Part shown: in pieces, positions 8,092-16,394 of the stretch
How the letters are laid out: each line of letters begins with the position of its first letter
Numbering within the stretch: the stretch's first letter is position 1
Assembly (NCBI GenBank): GCA_046349085.1
Contig: JAXMDA010000003.1
Location: forward strand, 372,001-436,000
Source of the DNA: JAJXWB01 sp046349085
GTDB lineage: Bacteria; Pseudomonadota; Alphaproteobacteria; Rhizobiales; Beijerinckiaceae
Direction: 5' to 3'
Length of the DNA stretch: 64,000 nt
Made by a program: the position numbers and the translations under genes
The notes under the pieces: generated by a model
Told to the model about the DNA's origin: nothing
Databases searched by the model: none
What the model saw: only the letters and a program-made list of their open reading frames with translations

Positions 8092-8901
8092 TTATTTGCG
8101 GCCCTTCACGCCGACGAGCGACACGACCTTGCGTGCGATCTCGACGAGCCGCGGTCCGTAGATTTCCTCGATGTCGCGGGCCTTCAGCAGATAGGCCGGC
8201 CCGCCGCAATTGAGCGCGTAGAGGCCCGCGCCATTTGGCAGGACAAGCGGCGCGCCCGCGCCGTTCACGTCCTTGCGCCACTCGCCGATCGACGTGCAGA
8301 AACCGCGCTTCTCGATATCCTTGAACGATTTCTCGATGCCGCGCAGAATTCTCGTCTTGTCGTCGGGATATTTGCGCAGCACCTGGTCGATCAGCGGCGC
8401 GCGCTCGCGCTCCGACAAAGCCGACAAATAAGCGCGCCCCATCGCCGAGACGCCGAGCGGAATGCGCGAGCCGACGGTCACGCGCAGCGCGACGATGTTC
8501 TGGCCCTCGCAATTCTCGATGTACAGCATGTTCAGCCGGTCGCGCGCGCCGAGCGCGACGGCGGCGCCGCATTCGTCGGCCAGCTCCTGCATGAAGGGCC
8601 GCGCGACGCGCCGCACGTCGAGTTGCGCCAGCGCGACATAGCCCAGGGCCAGCACGCCGCCGCCCGGCGAATAGACGCCGAGCTTGCGGTCGTAGTTGAG
8701 ATAGCCGAGCTGCGTCAGCGTATAGGTGAGGCGCGAGATCGTCGGCTTCGGCAGGCCGGTGCGCTTGGCGAGTTCCTGGTTGCCGAGCGGCCCGTCCTCC
8801 GGGCGAAAGGCGCGCAGAATATCGAGCCCGCGGGCCAGCGCGGTGACGAACTGTCGATCGTTTGCGCGTGCGTGGTCCGGTCTCTCGAGCGCCGCGTCCA
8901 T
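8092..8901 (-). CDS. IclR family transcriptional regulator
   Basis: 269-residue IclR regulator. The N-terminal winged helix-turn-helix (about residues 17-80, with LAKRTGLPKPTISRLTYTL as recognition region) is followed by the effector-binding IclR domain (PLGVSAMGRAYLSAL, and GLYALNCGGPA near the C-terminus). GAGGAAA precedes the ATG. It is first in a minus-strand run with three acyl-CoA dehydrogenase genes and divergent from the MaoC gene. The intergenic region carries perfect palindromes (8937-8972), the likely site of autoregulation and control of both directions. The effector is unknown; an acyl-CoA or the free acid degraded by this block is a reasonable guess. Confidence 0.93.
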   Translation of the reverse strand: MDAALERPDHARANDRQFVTALARGLDILRAFRPEDGPLGNQELAKRTGLPKPTISRLTYTLTQLGYLNYDRKLGVYSPGGGVLALGYVALAQLDVRRVARPFMQELADECGAAVALGARDRLNMLYIENCEGQNIVALRVTVGSRIPLGVSAMGRAYLSALSERERAPLIDQVLRKYPDDKTRILRGIEKSFKDIEKRGFCTSIGEWRKDVNGAGAPLVLPNGAGLYALNCGGPAYLLKARDIEEIYGPRLVEIARKVVSLVGVKGRK

Positions 8902-8936
8902 GATTTCCTCAAGGCCTTTTCGCCTCTTTGCCGCTA

Positions 8937-8990
8937 TTTCGCGAAAACATCAAGTGCTTTCGCAATGCGAAATGACGGGTTCGCAAATTG
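8937..8990. promoter_or_regulatory. Candidate IclR operator, site 1
   Basis: The divergent iclR/maoC gap holds a perfect 15-base inverted repeat, TTTCGCAATGCGAAA, at 8958-8972. A 10-base palindrome TTTCGCGAAA lies at 8937-8946 and a further half-site TTCGCAAA at about 8980-8987. The same half-sites recur at 11361-11395 before the CoA-transferase gene. The repeats are seen directly; binding by the adjacent IclR protein is inferred. Confidence 0.6.
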
Positions 8991-9054
8991 ACCGCTGCGG
9001 ACCCCGGTGTAATCTCCCCGCGCAACGACGAACCGATCCGAGGAAACCGTCCCG

Positions 9055-9912
9055 ATGGCGCTCGACTACGACAGGGTGAAGAACTGGCCGCTGCCGGAAA
9101 TCCGGCAGAAGCTCGAGCCCAAGGACACGATGCTCTATGCGCTCGGCCTCGGTCTCGGCGCCGATCCGCTGGACGCGAAGCAATTGCGCTTCGTCTACGA
9201 GGAGAATCTTCTCGCCCTGCCGACCATGGCGGTCGTGCTCGCCCCCCTCGGCTTCTGGATGAAGAACCCGAATGTCGGCGTCGACTGGAAGAAGCTGCTG
9301 CATGGCGAGCAAGGCTTTGTCCTGCACAAGCCGATCCCCGCGCAGGGCGAAGTGATCGGCCGCAGCCGCATCGTCGAGATCGTCGACAAGGGCAAGGACA
9401 GGGGCGCGCTCGCCTTCATCGAGCGCACGATCACGGACGCCGCGACAGGCGAAATCATCGCGACGCTGAACTCGACGAGTTTCTTGCGCGGCGACGGCGG
9501 TTTTGGCGGCCCCACTGGCCCGACGCCCGCGCCGCACAAGCTGCCGGAGCGCGCGCCCGATCACGTCTGCGATCTCGCGACCCTGCCGCAGCAGGCGCTG
9601 ATCTATCGTTTGAGCGGCGACTACAATCCGCTGCACGCCGATCCCGAAGTCGCGGCCCATGCCGGCTTCCGGCAGCCGATTTTGCACGGGCTCTGCTCGC
9701 TCGGCGTCGCCGGCCACGCCATTCTGAAAGTCGCCTGCGACTACGATCCGGCGCGGCTCGCCTCGCTGAAGCTGCGCTTCTCCTCGCCCGTCTATCCCGG
9801 CGAGACCATCCGCACGGAAATGTGGATCGACGGCGGGAACGTCTCGTTCCGCGCCCGCGTCGTGGAGCGCGACATCGTCGTGCTCGACAACGGGCTCGCG
9901 ACGCTGCGCTGA
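9055..9912 (+). CDS. MaoC family (R)-specific enoyl-CoA hydratase, double hot-dog
   Basis: 285-residue hydratase-2 of the peroxisomal multifunctional-enzyme type, with two hot-dog domains in one chain. The first (about residues 1-150) is the degenerate acyl-binding half. The second carries the hydratase-2 motif with catalytic Asp, Asn and His (YRLSGDYNPLHADP, about residues 183-197) and then the GFRQPILHGLCSLG helix. It hydrates trans-2-enoyl-CoA to the (R)-3-hydroxyacyl-CoA, often of bulky substrates. GAGGAAA lies before the ATG. It is divergent from the IclR gene over palindromic sites and convergent with the permease gene 3 bases on. It supplies the hydration step that the neighbouring dehydrogenases need. 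Confidence 0.92.
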   Translation: MALDYDRVKNWPLPEIRQKLEPKDTMLYALGLGLGADPLDAKQLRFVYEENLLALPTMAVVLAPLGFWMKNPNVGVDWKKLLHGEQGFVLHKPIPAQGEVIGRSRIVEIVDKGKDRGALAFIERTITDAATGEIIATLNSTSFLRGDGGFGGPTGPTPAPHKLPERAPDHVCDLATLPQQALIYRLSGDYNPLHADPEVAAHAGFRQPILHGLCSLGVAGHAILKVACDYDPARLASLKLRFSSPVYPGETIRTEMWIDGGNVSFRARVVERDIVVLDNGLATLR

Positions 9913-9915
9913 TCC

Positions 9916-11322
9916 TCAGACCGGCAGGACATAGACGACAAGGCAGAAGAGCGCGAGCGTCGTCAGCGCGAACACGCCGTTCCAGCGTATCGTGATCGTC
10001 TCCGGCGGACGGCCCATGACGCCGCTGAGCAGCACCATCGAGCTGTTGAGCGGCGACATGCCGTTGCTGAGCGACCAGGCGCCGACGATGACGAAGACGA
10101 GCTTCAGCGGCGTCAGCCCCGTCGCCGGCGCATGGGCAAGCGCGCCGACGAGCATGGTGACGGTGACCATGGCGTTGATGCCGACGACGCTGAGCCCGGC
10201 GATCACGAGCACGATGGCGACGCTGAGCACGGCCGGCGTCAGATGCAGGCTCGTGAGGAGCGCGACCAGCGCCTCTTCCGGCAGGACGAGGGGAACCATC
10301 GCGCCCAGGAATCCGGCGGTCGCGAACAATGTCACCTCGTTCGCGTAGGCCGGGAAGCCCAGCTTCGAGCGTTCGAGCAGCGTCAGCGCCGCATGTTTCA
10401 GGGCGCCCGCAACGCCGAGCGACGCGTTCTGCAGCGCGACCCAGACCAACGCAAAAGCCGGCACCACGGTGAGCACATGCACTGTGAAGCGCACGCCCGT
10501 GGCATATTCCAGCGCAAAGGCGATCAGGGTGATCGCCGTCACCTGCGCCAGCATGGCGAGAGCCGCGCGCCAGCCGCCGGGATCGTCGTTCGGCGGGACG
10601 GTCGCCGCGCGCGGGAACTGCACGAAATCGAACAGCCAGCCGAGCGCCAGGAAGACGGCGGTCAGGCCGAGCCCGTAAGGCGCATATTCGCTCCAGCGCG
10701 CGCCGGGCGTAAGCGAGAAGAGCAGCGCCATGGTGATGGACAGCGGGCACCACATCGCCATGGAGTGAAAGCCGCGCAGCACGGCGAGCGTCATCCGCTT
10801 CTCGCGCAATTCCAGACGATCCTTGTCGCCGCCCGCCGACGCCAGCGTATTCGTCTGCTTGAGCATGGAGGCGAGCAGCGCCAGCCCGCCGATATTCAGC
10901 AAGATGCCGAAGATGTGCCCGCCGAAGGTGAGCGCGACATAGCGGCGCCCCGGCGGCTGCGCCACGAGATAGCGCCCCGCGCGCTCGACCATCGGCGAGG
11001 AAGCCGCCGCATCGCGCAGAAACCCCAACGCCGCGAGAAAGGCCGGATAGAAGCAGGCGGCGGCAAGCCCGTCGCCGACCTTGCGCCACGCGCCGGTCGA
11101 CAGGCCCGCATAGAGGCCGAGCGCGACACAGGCGGCGACGAGAAAGCGCGCATTGCCGCGCAGGCGCGGCCATTCGAGCGCGACATAGGCGACCAGCGCC
11201 GGCGCCGCGACATAGCCTGCGGGGGCCCAGCGCGCATAGGCATGGACCGTCGCGCCGACGAGCACGACCGCCAGCAGCGCAGCCGAGCGCGCGCGCCCGA
11301 ATTCGATCAGCCCCGAAGCCAT
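9916..11322 (-). CDS. Polytopic membrane protein, possible organic-acid permease
   Basis: 468-residue inner-membrane protein with about 12 hydrophobic segments and few charged residues. Conserved-looking loops include GGHIFGILLNIGG, VVGINAMVTVTM and SLSNGMSPLNSS, the last resembling the re-entrant Ser/Asn hairpins of ion-coupled carboxylate carriers. I do not recognise a specific family. AGGA lies just before the ATG. It is divergent from the CoA-transferase gene and shares with it a promoter region containing IclR-like palindromes, so uptake of the acid that the block activates and oxidises is a fair hypothesis. Confidence 0.75.
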   Translation of the reverse strand: MASGLIEFGRARSAALLAVVLVGATVHAYARWAPAGYVAAPALVAYVALEWPRLRGNARFLVAACVALGLYAGLSTGAWRKVGDGLAAACFYPAFLAALGFLRDAAASSPMVERAGRYLVAQPPGRRYVALTFGGHIFGILLNIGGLALLASMLKQTNTLASAGGDKDRLELREKRMTLAVLRGFHSMAMWCPLSITMALLFSLTPGARWSEYAPYGLGLTAVFLALGWLFDFVQFPRAATVPPNDDPGGWRAALAMLAQVTAITLIAFALEYATGVRFTVHVLTVVPAFALVWVALQNASLGVAGALKHAALTLLERSKLGFPAYANEVTLFATAGFLGAMVPLVLPEEALVALLTSLHLTPAVLSVAIVLVIAGLSVVGINAMVTVTMLVGALAHAPATGLTPLKLVFVIVGAWSLSNGMSPLNSSMVLLSGVMGRPPETITIRWNGVFALTTLALFCLVVYVLPV

Positions 11323-11360
11323 GCATCCTGATTACCAGCGCTCTGCGACGCCGAACAGTT

Positions 11361-11395
11361 GCGAAACCGCGTTTCGCCATGCGAAGTTCGCAAAT
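11361..11395. promoter_or_regulatory. Candidate IclR operator, site 2
   Basis: Overlapping inverted repeats: GCGAAAC-CGC-GTTTCGC (11361-11377, perfect 7-bp arms) and TTTCGCCATGCGAAG (11372-11386), which matches the perfect palindrome at 8958 in 13 of 15 positions. A TTCGCAAA half-site follows at 11387-11394, as at site 1. It lies between the divergent permease and CoA-transferase genes and includes the first possible ATG of the latter. This suggests a shared regulon with the iclR/maoC promoter. Confidence 0.55.
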
Positions 11396-12695
11396 CCCCC
11401 CATCGTCTTCCTCAACGCAGTCGCCCGCTTTGAAAACGCCTCGCATCCTCACGTCCGCCGCCGCCCTGTCTGTACTCGAACCGGGCATGCGCGCGTTCGT
11501 TCACGCCGGCCCCTCCGAATGCATGAGCTTCGTCGCCGCCCTGAAGGCCGATCCCGAACGGGCTCGCGGCGTGGAATTCGTCGGCGTCTTCATTCCGGGC
11601 CTCAACACGACCGATTATTCCGCGCTCGCGCCCGGCGCCCGCATCGCCTCCACCTTCGTCTCGCCGCCCTTCGCCGAGGCGTTTGCGGCGGGCCGCCTGC
11701 GCTACCTGCCGAAGGCCTACAGCGGCTTTGCCGGAACGCTCGCGCGCATGAAGATCGATCTCGCCGTGCTGCGCGTATCGCCGCCCGGCCCGGACGGGCG
11801 CATGTCCTTCGGCCTCAACCAGGACTATGCGCCGATCGCCGCGCGAACGGCGCGTCGCGTTCTCGCCTTCGTCGACCATTCCATGCCGCACGTGGCGGGC
11901 GAGCCCGGCCTTGCGCGGGACGATTGCGACGCGCTGGTCGAAATCGACGAGCCCTTGCGGCCTTTCCCCGCCGCGACCGCCAGCGGGACGCTGGAAAAGG
12001 TGGGCGTCAACGCCGCGCGCCTGATCCGCGACGGCGACACGATCCAGATCGGCATCGGCAAGGTGCAATCGGCCGTGCTCGCCAACCTCCTCGACCGCAA
12101 GCGTCTCGGCCTGCATTCCGGCATGATCGACAATTCCATCGCGGCGCTGATGGACAAGGGCGCGCTCGACAATTCCGCCAAGTCGCTCGATCGCGGTCTT
12201 GGCGTGACGGGCATGGCGATCGGAACCGAAGCCGCCTGGGCCTGCGCGCAGCGCCCCGACATGCGCTTCCGCTCGGCCGACTATACACATGCCGCCGCCG
12301 TCGTTTCGGCGCAGGACAATTTCGTCGCGATCAACTCGGCGATCGAGGTCGATCTGCTGGGCCAATGCAACGCCGAAATGCTCGGCGGCCGCCAGATCAG
12401 CGGCGCCGGCGGCTTTCATGATTTCCAGCGCGGCGCGGCCGGCTCGAAGGGAGGTCGCGCCATTGTCGCGCTTCCGGCGGCGGCCGGCGGCGCGAGCCGC
12501 ATCGTGGCGCGCCTGCCGGCGGGCGTCGCCACTGGCCCGCGCAACGACGCCGACTATATCGTCACCGAGCATGGCATAGCAGCCCTGCGCGATCTCGATC
12601 TCGACGCGCGCGCCGAAGCGCTCATCATGCTCGCCGCGCCGCAGTTCCGCAGCGAGTTGACGGACGCGTGGAAAGACATGCGCGCAAAATTCTGA
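11379..12695 (+). CDS. Acetyl-CoA hydrolase/transferase family CoA-transferase
   Basis: Family I-type CoA-transferase of the acetyl-CoA hydrolase / 4-hydroxybutyrate CoA-transferase group, moving CoA between acetyl-CoA or another donor and a carboxylic acid. Both Rossmann-like halves are present. The catalytic Glu is predicted at E323 in INSAIEVDLLGQ, and the CoA-binding loop near the C-terminus is present (GGFHDFQRGA and YIVTEHGIAALR). The start is uncertain: the first ATG (11379) lies inside the candidate operator and has no ribosome site, and a TTG at 11430 or ATG at 11487 are alternatives, the family core beginning around RILTSAAALS. The CoA ligase gene follows 35 bases later, so an operon is likely. 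Confidence 0.87.
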   Translation: MRSSQIPPSSSSTQSPALKTPRILTSAAALSVLEPGMRAFVHAGPSECMSFVAALKADPERARGVEFVGVFIPGLNTTDYSALAPGARIASTFVSPPFAEAFAAGRLRYLPKAYSGFAGTLARMKIDLAVLRVSPPGPDGRMSFGLNQDYAPIAARTARRVLAFVDHSMPHVAGEPGLARDDCDALVEIDEPLRPFPAATASGTLEKVGVNAARLIRDGDTIQIGIGKVQSAVLANLLDRKRLGLHSGMIDNSIAALMDKGALDNSAKSLDRGLGVTGMAIGTEAAWACAQRPDMRFRSADYTHAAAVVSAQDNFVAINSAIEVDLLGQCNAEMLGGRQISGAGGFHDFQRGAAGSKGGRAIVALPAAAGGASRIVARLPAGVATGPRNDADYIVTEHGIAALRDLDLDARAEALIMLAAPQFRSELTDAWKDMRAKF

Positions 12696-12730
12696 GACGC
12701 GGCGAAAGACCGCAAGCGAACGGAAAGAAA

Positions 12731-14272
12731 ATGACCGGAGGAAAAGTGGACGGCCTTGTCAGCGGCGACCGCCGCATGACGCGCGCCGAACTGGATGAGC
12801 GCGCAGCCCGCGCCGCGCAGGGCTTTCGCGAGATCGGCGTGCGGCCGGGCGATTCCATCGCGCTCTTCCTGCGCAACGATTTCGCCTTCTTCGAAGCCTC
12901 GCTCGCCGCCCAGCGCATCGGCGCCTACGCCGTGCCGATCAACTGGCACTTCAAGGCGGAGGAGGTCGAATATATTCTGAAAGACTGCGGCGCGCGCGCC
13001 TTCATCGTGCACGCCGATCTCTGGCCGGCGGTGGCGCATATCGCGCCGTCGGGCGTGCACGTCTTCATCGTGCCGACGCCGCAGGAACTCGCCGTGGCCT
13101 ATGGCGTCGCGCCGCAGGATTGCGTCGTGCCGGCCGAGGCGCAGGACTGGAGCGTCTGGGTCGCCGCGCACGCGCCTGCCGAGAACCTGCCGCCGCCGGC
13201 GACCGACAGCATGATCTACACCTCCGGCACGACCGGAAATCCCAAGGCGGTCCGTCGCAATCCCGCGACTCCCGAGCAGATGGAAAAATCGAACTGGCTG
13301 CGCCGCACGGTCTACGGCTTTGCGCCCGACATGGTCGCCGCCGTGCCCGGCCCGCTCTATCATTCAGCGCCCAATTCGTTCGGCCTGCGCGCCGCGCTCA
13401 CCGGCCGGGGCGTCGTGCTCGTTCCGCGTTTCGATCCCGAAGGCCTGCTCGCGCTGATCGAGAAGAACCGCATCTCGCACATGTTCATGGTGCCGACCAT
13501 GTTCGTGCGGATGCTGAAGCTGCCGAAGGACGTGCGCGAAAAATACGACGTCTCCTCGCTGCGCTACATCATCCATGCGGCGGCCCCCTGCCCGCCCGAG
13601 GCCAAGCGCCAGATGATCCAGTGGTGGGGGCCCGTCATCCACGAATTCTACGGCTCGACGGAATCGAGCGCGGTGACGCTCGCCACCAGCGAGGACGCGC
13701 TGAACAAGCCCGGCACGGTCGGCCGTCCGGTCGAGGGCGCGGAAATCGTCATCGTCGGCGAGAACGGCGAGACCCTGCCGCGCAACCAGACCGGCGAAAT
13801 CTTCACGCGCATCCACGGGATGCCGGACTTCACCTATTTCAACAAGCCCGAGAAGCGTGTGGAGATCGACCGCGACGGCCTCATCACCTCGGGCGACGTC
13901 GGCTATCTCGACGACGACGGCTATCTGTTCATCAACGACCGCAAGCGCGACATGGTGATTTCCGGCGGCGTCAACATCTATCCGGCCGAGATCGAAAGCG
14001 TCGCGCTGCACATGCCCGACATCAAGGATTGCGCGGTGTTCGGAATCCCCGACGCCGAGTTCGGCGAATCCCTGATGGCCGTGGTCGAGCCGCAGCCGGG
14101 CCACGACCTCAAGCCCGAAGACGTGCGCGCGTATCTCAAGCAGCACCTCGCCGACTACAAGGTGCCGCGCCACATCGAGATCGGCCACAACCTGCCGCGC
14201 GAGGATTCCGGCAAGATATTCAAGCGTCGGCTGCGCGATCCCTATTGGGCGAAGGCGGGCCGCACGATTTAG
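12731..14272 (+). CDS. AMP-dependent acyl-CoA synthetase (ANL family)
   Basis: 513-residue adenylate-forming ligase activating a carboxylic acid to its CoA thioester via an acyl-AMP. The AMP-binding P-loop YTSGTTGNPK is at about residues 162-171, the A5 motif reads HEFYGSTESSA, the A7 region is GDVGYLDDDGYLF, and the A10 lysine is in EDSGKIFKRRL near residue 500. The start at 12731 (MTGGKVDGL) follows GGAAAG; an ATG 63 bases upstream would lengthen the N-terminus and overlap the CoA-transferase. It probably activates the substrate of the neighbouring IclR-linked degradation genes. The stop is followed by a partial dispersed repeat and the convergent hpnE. Confidence 0.92.
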   Translation: MTGGKVDGLVSGDRRMTRAELDERAARAAQGFREIGVRPGDSIALFLRNDFAFFEASLAAQRIGAYAVPINWHFKAEEVEYILKDCGARAFIVHADLWPAVAHIAPSGVHVFIVPTPQELAVAYGVAPQDCVVPAEAQDWSVWVAAHAPAENLPPPATDSMIYTSGTTGNPKAVRRNPATPEQMEKSNWLRRTVYGFAPDMVAAVPGPLYHSAPNSFGLRAALTGRGVVLVPRFDPEGLLALIEKNRISHMFMVPTMFVRMLKLPKDVREKYDVSSLRYIIHAAAPCPPEAKRQMIQWWGPVIHEFYGSTESSAVTLATSEDALNKPGTVGRPVEGAEIVIVGENGETLPRNQTGEIFTRIHGMPDFTYFNKPEKRVEIDRDGLITSGDVGYLDDDGYLFINDRKRDMVISGGVNIYPAEIESVALHMPDIKDCAVFGIPDAEFGESLMAVVEPQPGHDLKPEDVRAYLKQHLADYKVPRHIEIGHNLPREDSGKIFKRRLRDPYWAKAGRTI

Positions 14273-14322
14273 GCGTCGTCATCGCGAGGAGCGCAGGCGA
14301 AATCGCCGAAGCAACGCAGCGT

Positions 14323-15558
14323 TCAGAGCCGCGCAGCCAGTTCCGCCGCGCGGTCGCCGGAACGTATGGCCCCTTCGATGGTCGCGGGCAGGCCCGTCTG
14401 CGTCCAATCGCCCGCAAGCAGCAGGTTGCGCCACCGGGTTTGCGCCCACGGACGCAGCGCGTCCTGCGCCGGCGTCGCCGCGAAGGTCGCGCGCTTCTCC
14501 TTGACGATGCGCATCGCCGGCGTGCGCGCCGCGTCGAGACCGGCGATGCCGGCGATCTCGCGCCAGATGCGCGCGCCGATATCCTCGGGCGCGCTCTCGA
14601 TGAACGCGTCGGCCGCGCTGATCGTCACCGACAGGCGGTCGGGAAAGGCGAACAGCCATTCGCTCATGCCGCCGACGACGCCGGTCAGCAGCGGCATTCC
14701 CGCGGGCGGTTTGACGGCGTAATGCGCGTTGAAAATGGCGCAATGCTCGGTCGGCGGCGACAGGCCCGGGACGAGTTCGAGCGCGCTCCAGGCCGGCGCG
14801 GCGAACACGACGGCGTCTTCAGGCGCAAGCGCAATTCTGTCCTCGCCGAAATCGAGCGTCGCCACGCGATCCTGCGCAAACTCAAAGGCGCGCAGCCGGG
14901 CGCCGAAACGGACTTCGCCGCCATGCGCGGCAAGAAAGGCCAGCGCCGGATCGATGAAGGCAGGTCCAAGGCCCTGTGCAGGCGTGCGGGGTCGCGCCGC
15001 CGCCCCGCCAGCCCCGAGGCTTTCGCGCACCACCGCCGCCGCAAGGCGCGCGGAGGCGACATCGAGCGGCGTATTCAGCGCCGAGACGAGCACCGGCTTC
15101 CACAGCCGCTCCCACAGGGCGCCCTGCGTCTTCAGCGCGCCGGCGACGGTCGCGTCCGCGCGCGCAAGCAATAGCGAGACGCCGCCGAGATAATCCGCCG
15201 CCGTCGTGCCGGGCGCGCGGCGCGCGGCGGAAAATATCCACCAGGGAAGCCGGCCGGCGTTCGGGCGCAGCGCCCATCTCTCGCCGCGCCCGACATCGAT
15301 GAAGTCGAAGACGCATTCGTCCGGCCCCGTCAGCGCGTTCTTCGCGCCGATGCGCGCCAGATATTCCATTGCCGCATGATTGCCGGCAAGCAGCAGGTGA
15401 TTGCCGTTGTCGATCGTCAGCCCGAGTTGCTGATCGTAATAGGAGCGGCAGCGCCCGCCGGCCATGCGCGCGGCCTCGTGCACGATCGCGCGCCGTCCCT
15501 GCGCGGCGAGCCGCGTCGCCGCCGCGAGCCCCGCGAGCCCCGCGCCGATCACATGCAC
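14323..15558 (-). CDS. hpnE: Hydroxysqualene dehydroxylase HpnE
   Basis: FAD-dependent amine-oxidase-fold enzyme reducing hydroxysqualene to squalene, the last of the three HpnCDE steps from farnesyl diphosphate. The N-terminal dinucleotide motif VIGAGLAGLAAA is followed by the family's GGRCRSYYD and DNGNHLLLAGNH, and the C-terminus has the FAD motif LLAGDWTQTGLPATIEGA. The start is placed at GTG 15558 (411 residues), 8 bases after the hpnD stop. A TTG overlapping that stop and a GTG two codons later are alternatives. Upstream frame extension over hpnD is not coding. It is last in the hpnABCDE operon. Confidence 0.92.
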   Translation of the reverse strand: MHVIGAGLAGLAAATRLAAQGRRAIVHEAARMAGGRCRSYYDQQLGLTIDNGNHLLLAGNHAAMEYLARIGAKNALTGPDECVFDFIDVGRGERWALRPNAGRLPWWIFSAARRAPGTTAADYLGGVSLLLARADATVAGALKTQGALWERLWKPVLVSALNTPLDVASARLAAAVVRESLGAGGAAARPRTPAQGLGPAFIDPALAFLAAHGGEVRFGARLRAFEFAQDRVATLDFGEDRIALAPEDAVVFAAPAWSALELVPGLSPPTEHCAIFNAHYAVKPPAGMPLLTGVVGGMSEWLFAFPDRLSVTISAADAFIESAPEDIGARIWREIAGIAGLDAARTPAMRIVKEKRATFAATPAQDALRPWAQTRWRNLLLAGDWTQTGLPATIEGAIRSGDRAAELAARL

Positions 15559-15566
15559 GACGCCGG

Positions 15567-16394
15567 TCAAAATATGCCCCAGCGCAACACCGCCGCGAGC
15601 AGCTTGACCTTGTCGACGCCGACACGCAGGCGCGGAGGCGCGAACCCGCGTTTCTCCAGCCGCGCGAGCACGTCCGAATAGGCCGCCGCCATCAGGCGCG
15701 GCGCCTTGACGGCAAAGCGCGGCGCGGCGTCCATGATCTCCTGCGCGGCGCCGAAATGCGCGTGCGCCTGCGCGACGAGCGGCGCGCAGGCTTGCGCCAG
15801 CCGCGGATGCGCGATGACGGCTTGCGGCGTCAGTTCGGTCATGCCCGCGCCAAGCAGCGCCTCGCGCGGCAGATAGAGCCGGCCGCGCGCGACGTCCTCG
15901 TCGAGATCGCGCAGAATGTTGGTGAGTTGCAGCGCGCGTCCGAGATGATGCGCGAGCTGCATGCCCGCCTTCTCTTCCATGCCGAAAACGCGCACCGACA
16001 GGCGTCCGACCGCGCTCGCCACGCGATCGCAATAGAGATCGAGCGTGGCGGCGTCGGGCGCAACGATCGGCCCGCGCAGGTCCATGTCCATGCCGTCGAC
16101 GACAGCGACGAAATCTTCACGCTTGAGGCCGTAGCGCTGCACATGCGGCGCGAGATGCGCCGCCTCGCCCGCCGGCCGGCCCGCATAGATGGCGTCGATA
16201 TCGTCGCGCCAGCGCTGCATTGCGCCTGCGGGATCGTCCTGATGCGCATCGCCGTCGGCGATATCGTCGACCGCGCGACAGAAGGCGTAGACGTCGAACA
16301 TCGCCTCCCGTTTTTCGCGCGGCAAAATGCGCATGCCGGCATAGAAGGAGGAGCCGGAGGCGGCCCTTGCCGGCTGAGCGACGGGCTCGTTCAT
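15567..16394 (-). CDS. hpnD: Presqualene diphosphate synthase HpnD
   Basis: 275-residue trans-isoprenyl diphosphate synthase (squalene/phytoene synthase family) that couples two farnesyl diphosphates to presqualene diphosphate. Both Asp-rich, Mg-binding motifs are seen: AVDDIADGD near residue 40 and NILRDLDEDVARGRLYLP near residue 160. The start ATG at 16394 overlaps the hpnC stop (ATGA), showing translational coupling. The short Ala-rich N-terminus precedes the family core SSFYAGMRILP. It acts with HpnC and HpnE at the inner membrane. Confidence 0.95.
   Translation of the reverse strand: MNEPVAQPARAASGSSFYAGMRILPREKREAMFDVYAFCRAVDDIADGDAHQDDPAGAMQRWRDDIDAIYAGRPAGEAAHLAPHVQRYGLKREDFVAVVDGMDMDLRGPIVAPDAATLDLYCDRVASAVGRLSVRVFGMEEKAGMQLAHHLGRALQLTNILRDLDEDVARGRLYLPREALLGAGMTELTPQAVIAHPRLAQACAPLVAQAHAHFGAAQEIMDAAPRFAVKAPRLMAAAYSDVLARLEKRGFAPPRLRVGVDKVKLLAAVLRWGIF

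Noticed and set aside
15559..16032. N-terminal extension of hpnE by 158 codons
   Set aside because: The extension is an off-frame reading of hpnD; the FAD motif VIGAGLAG marks the true N-terminus of HpnE.
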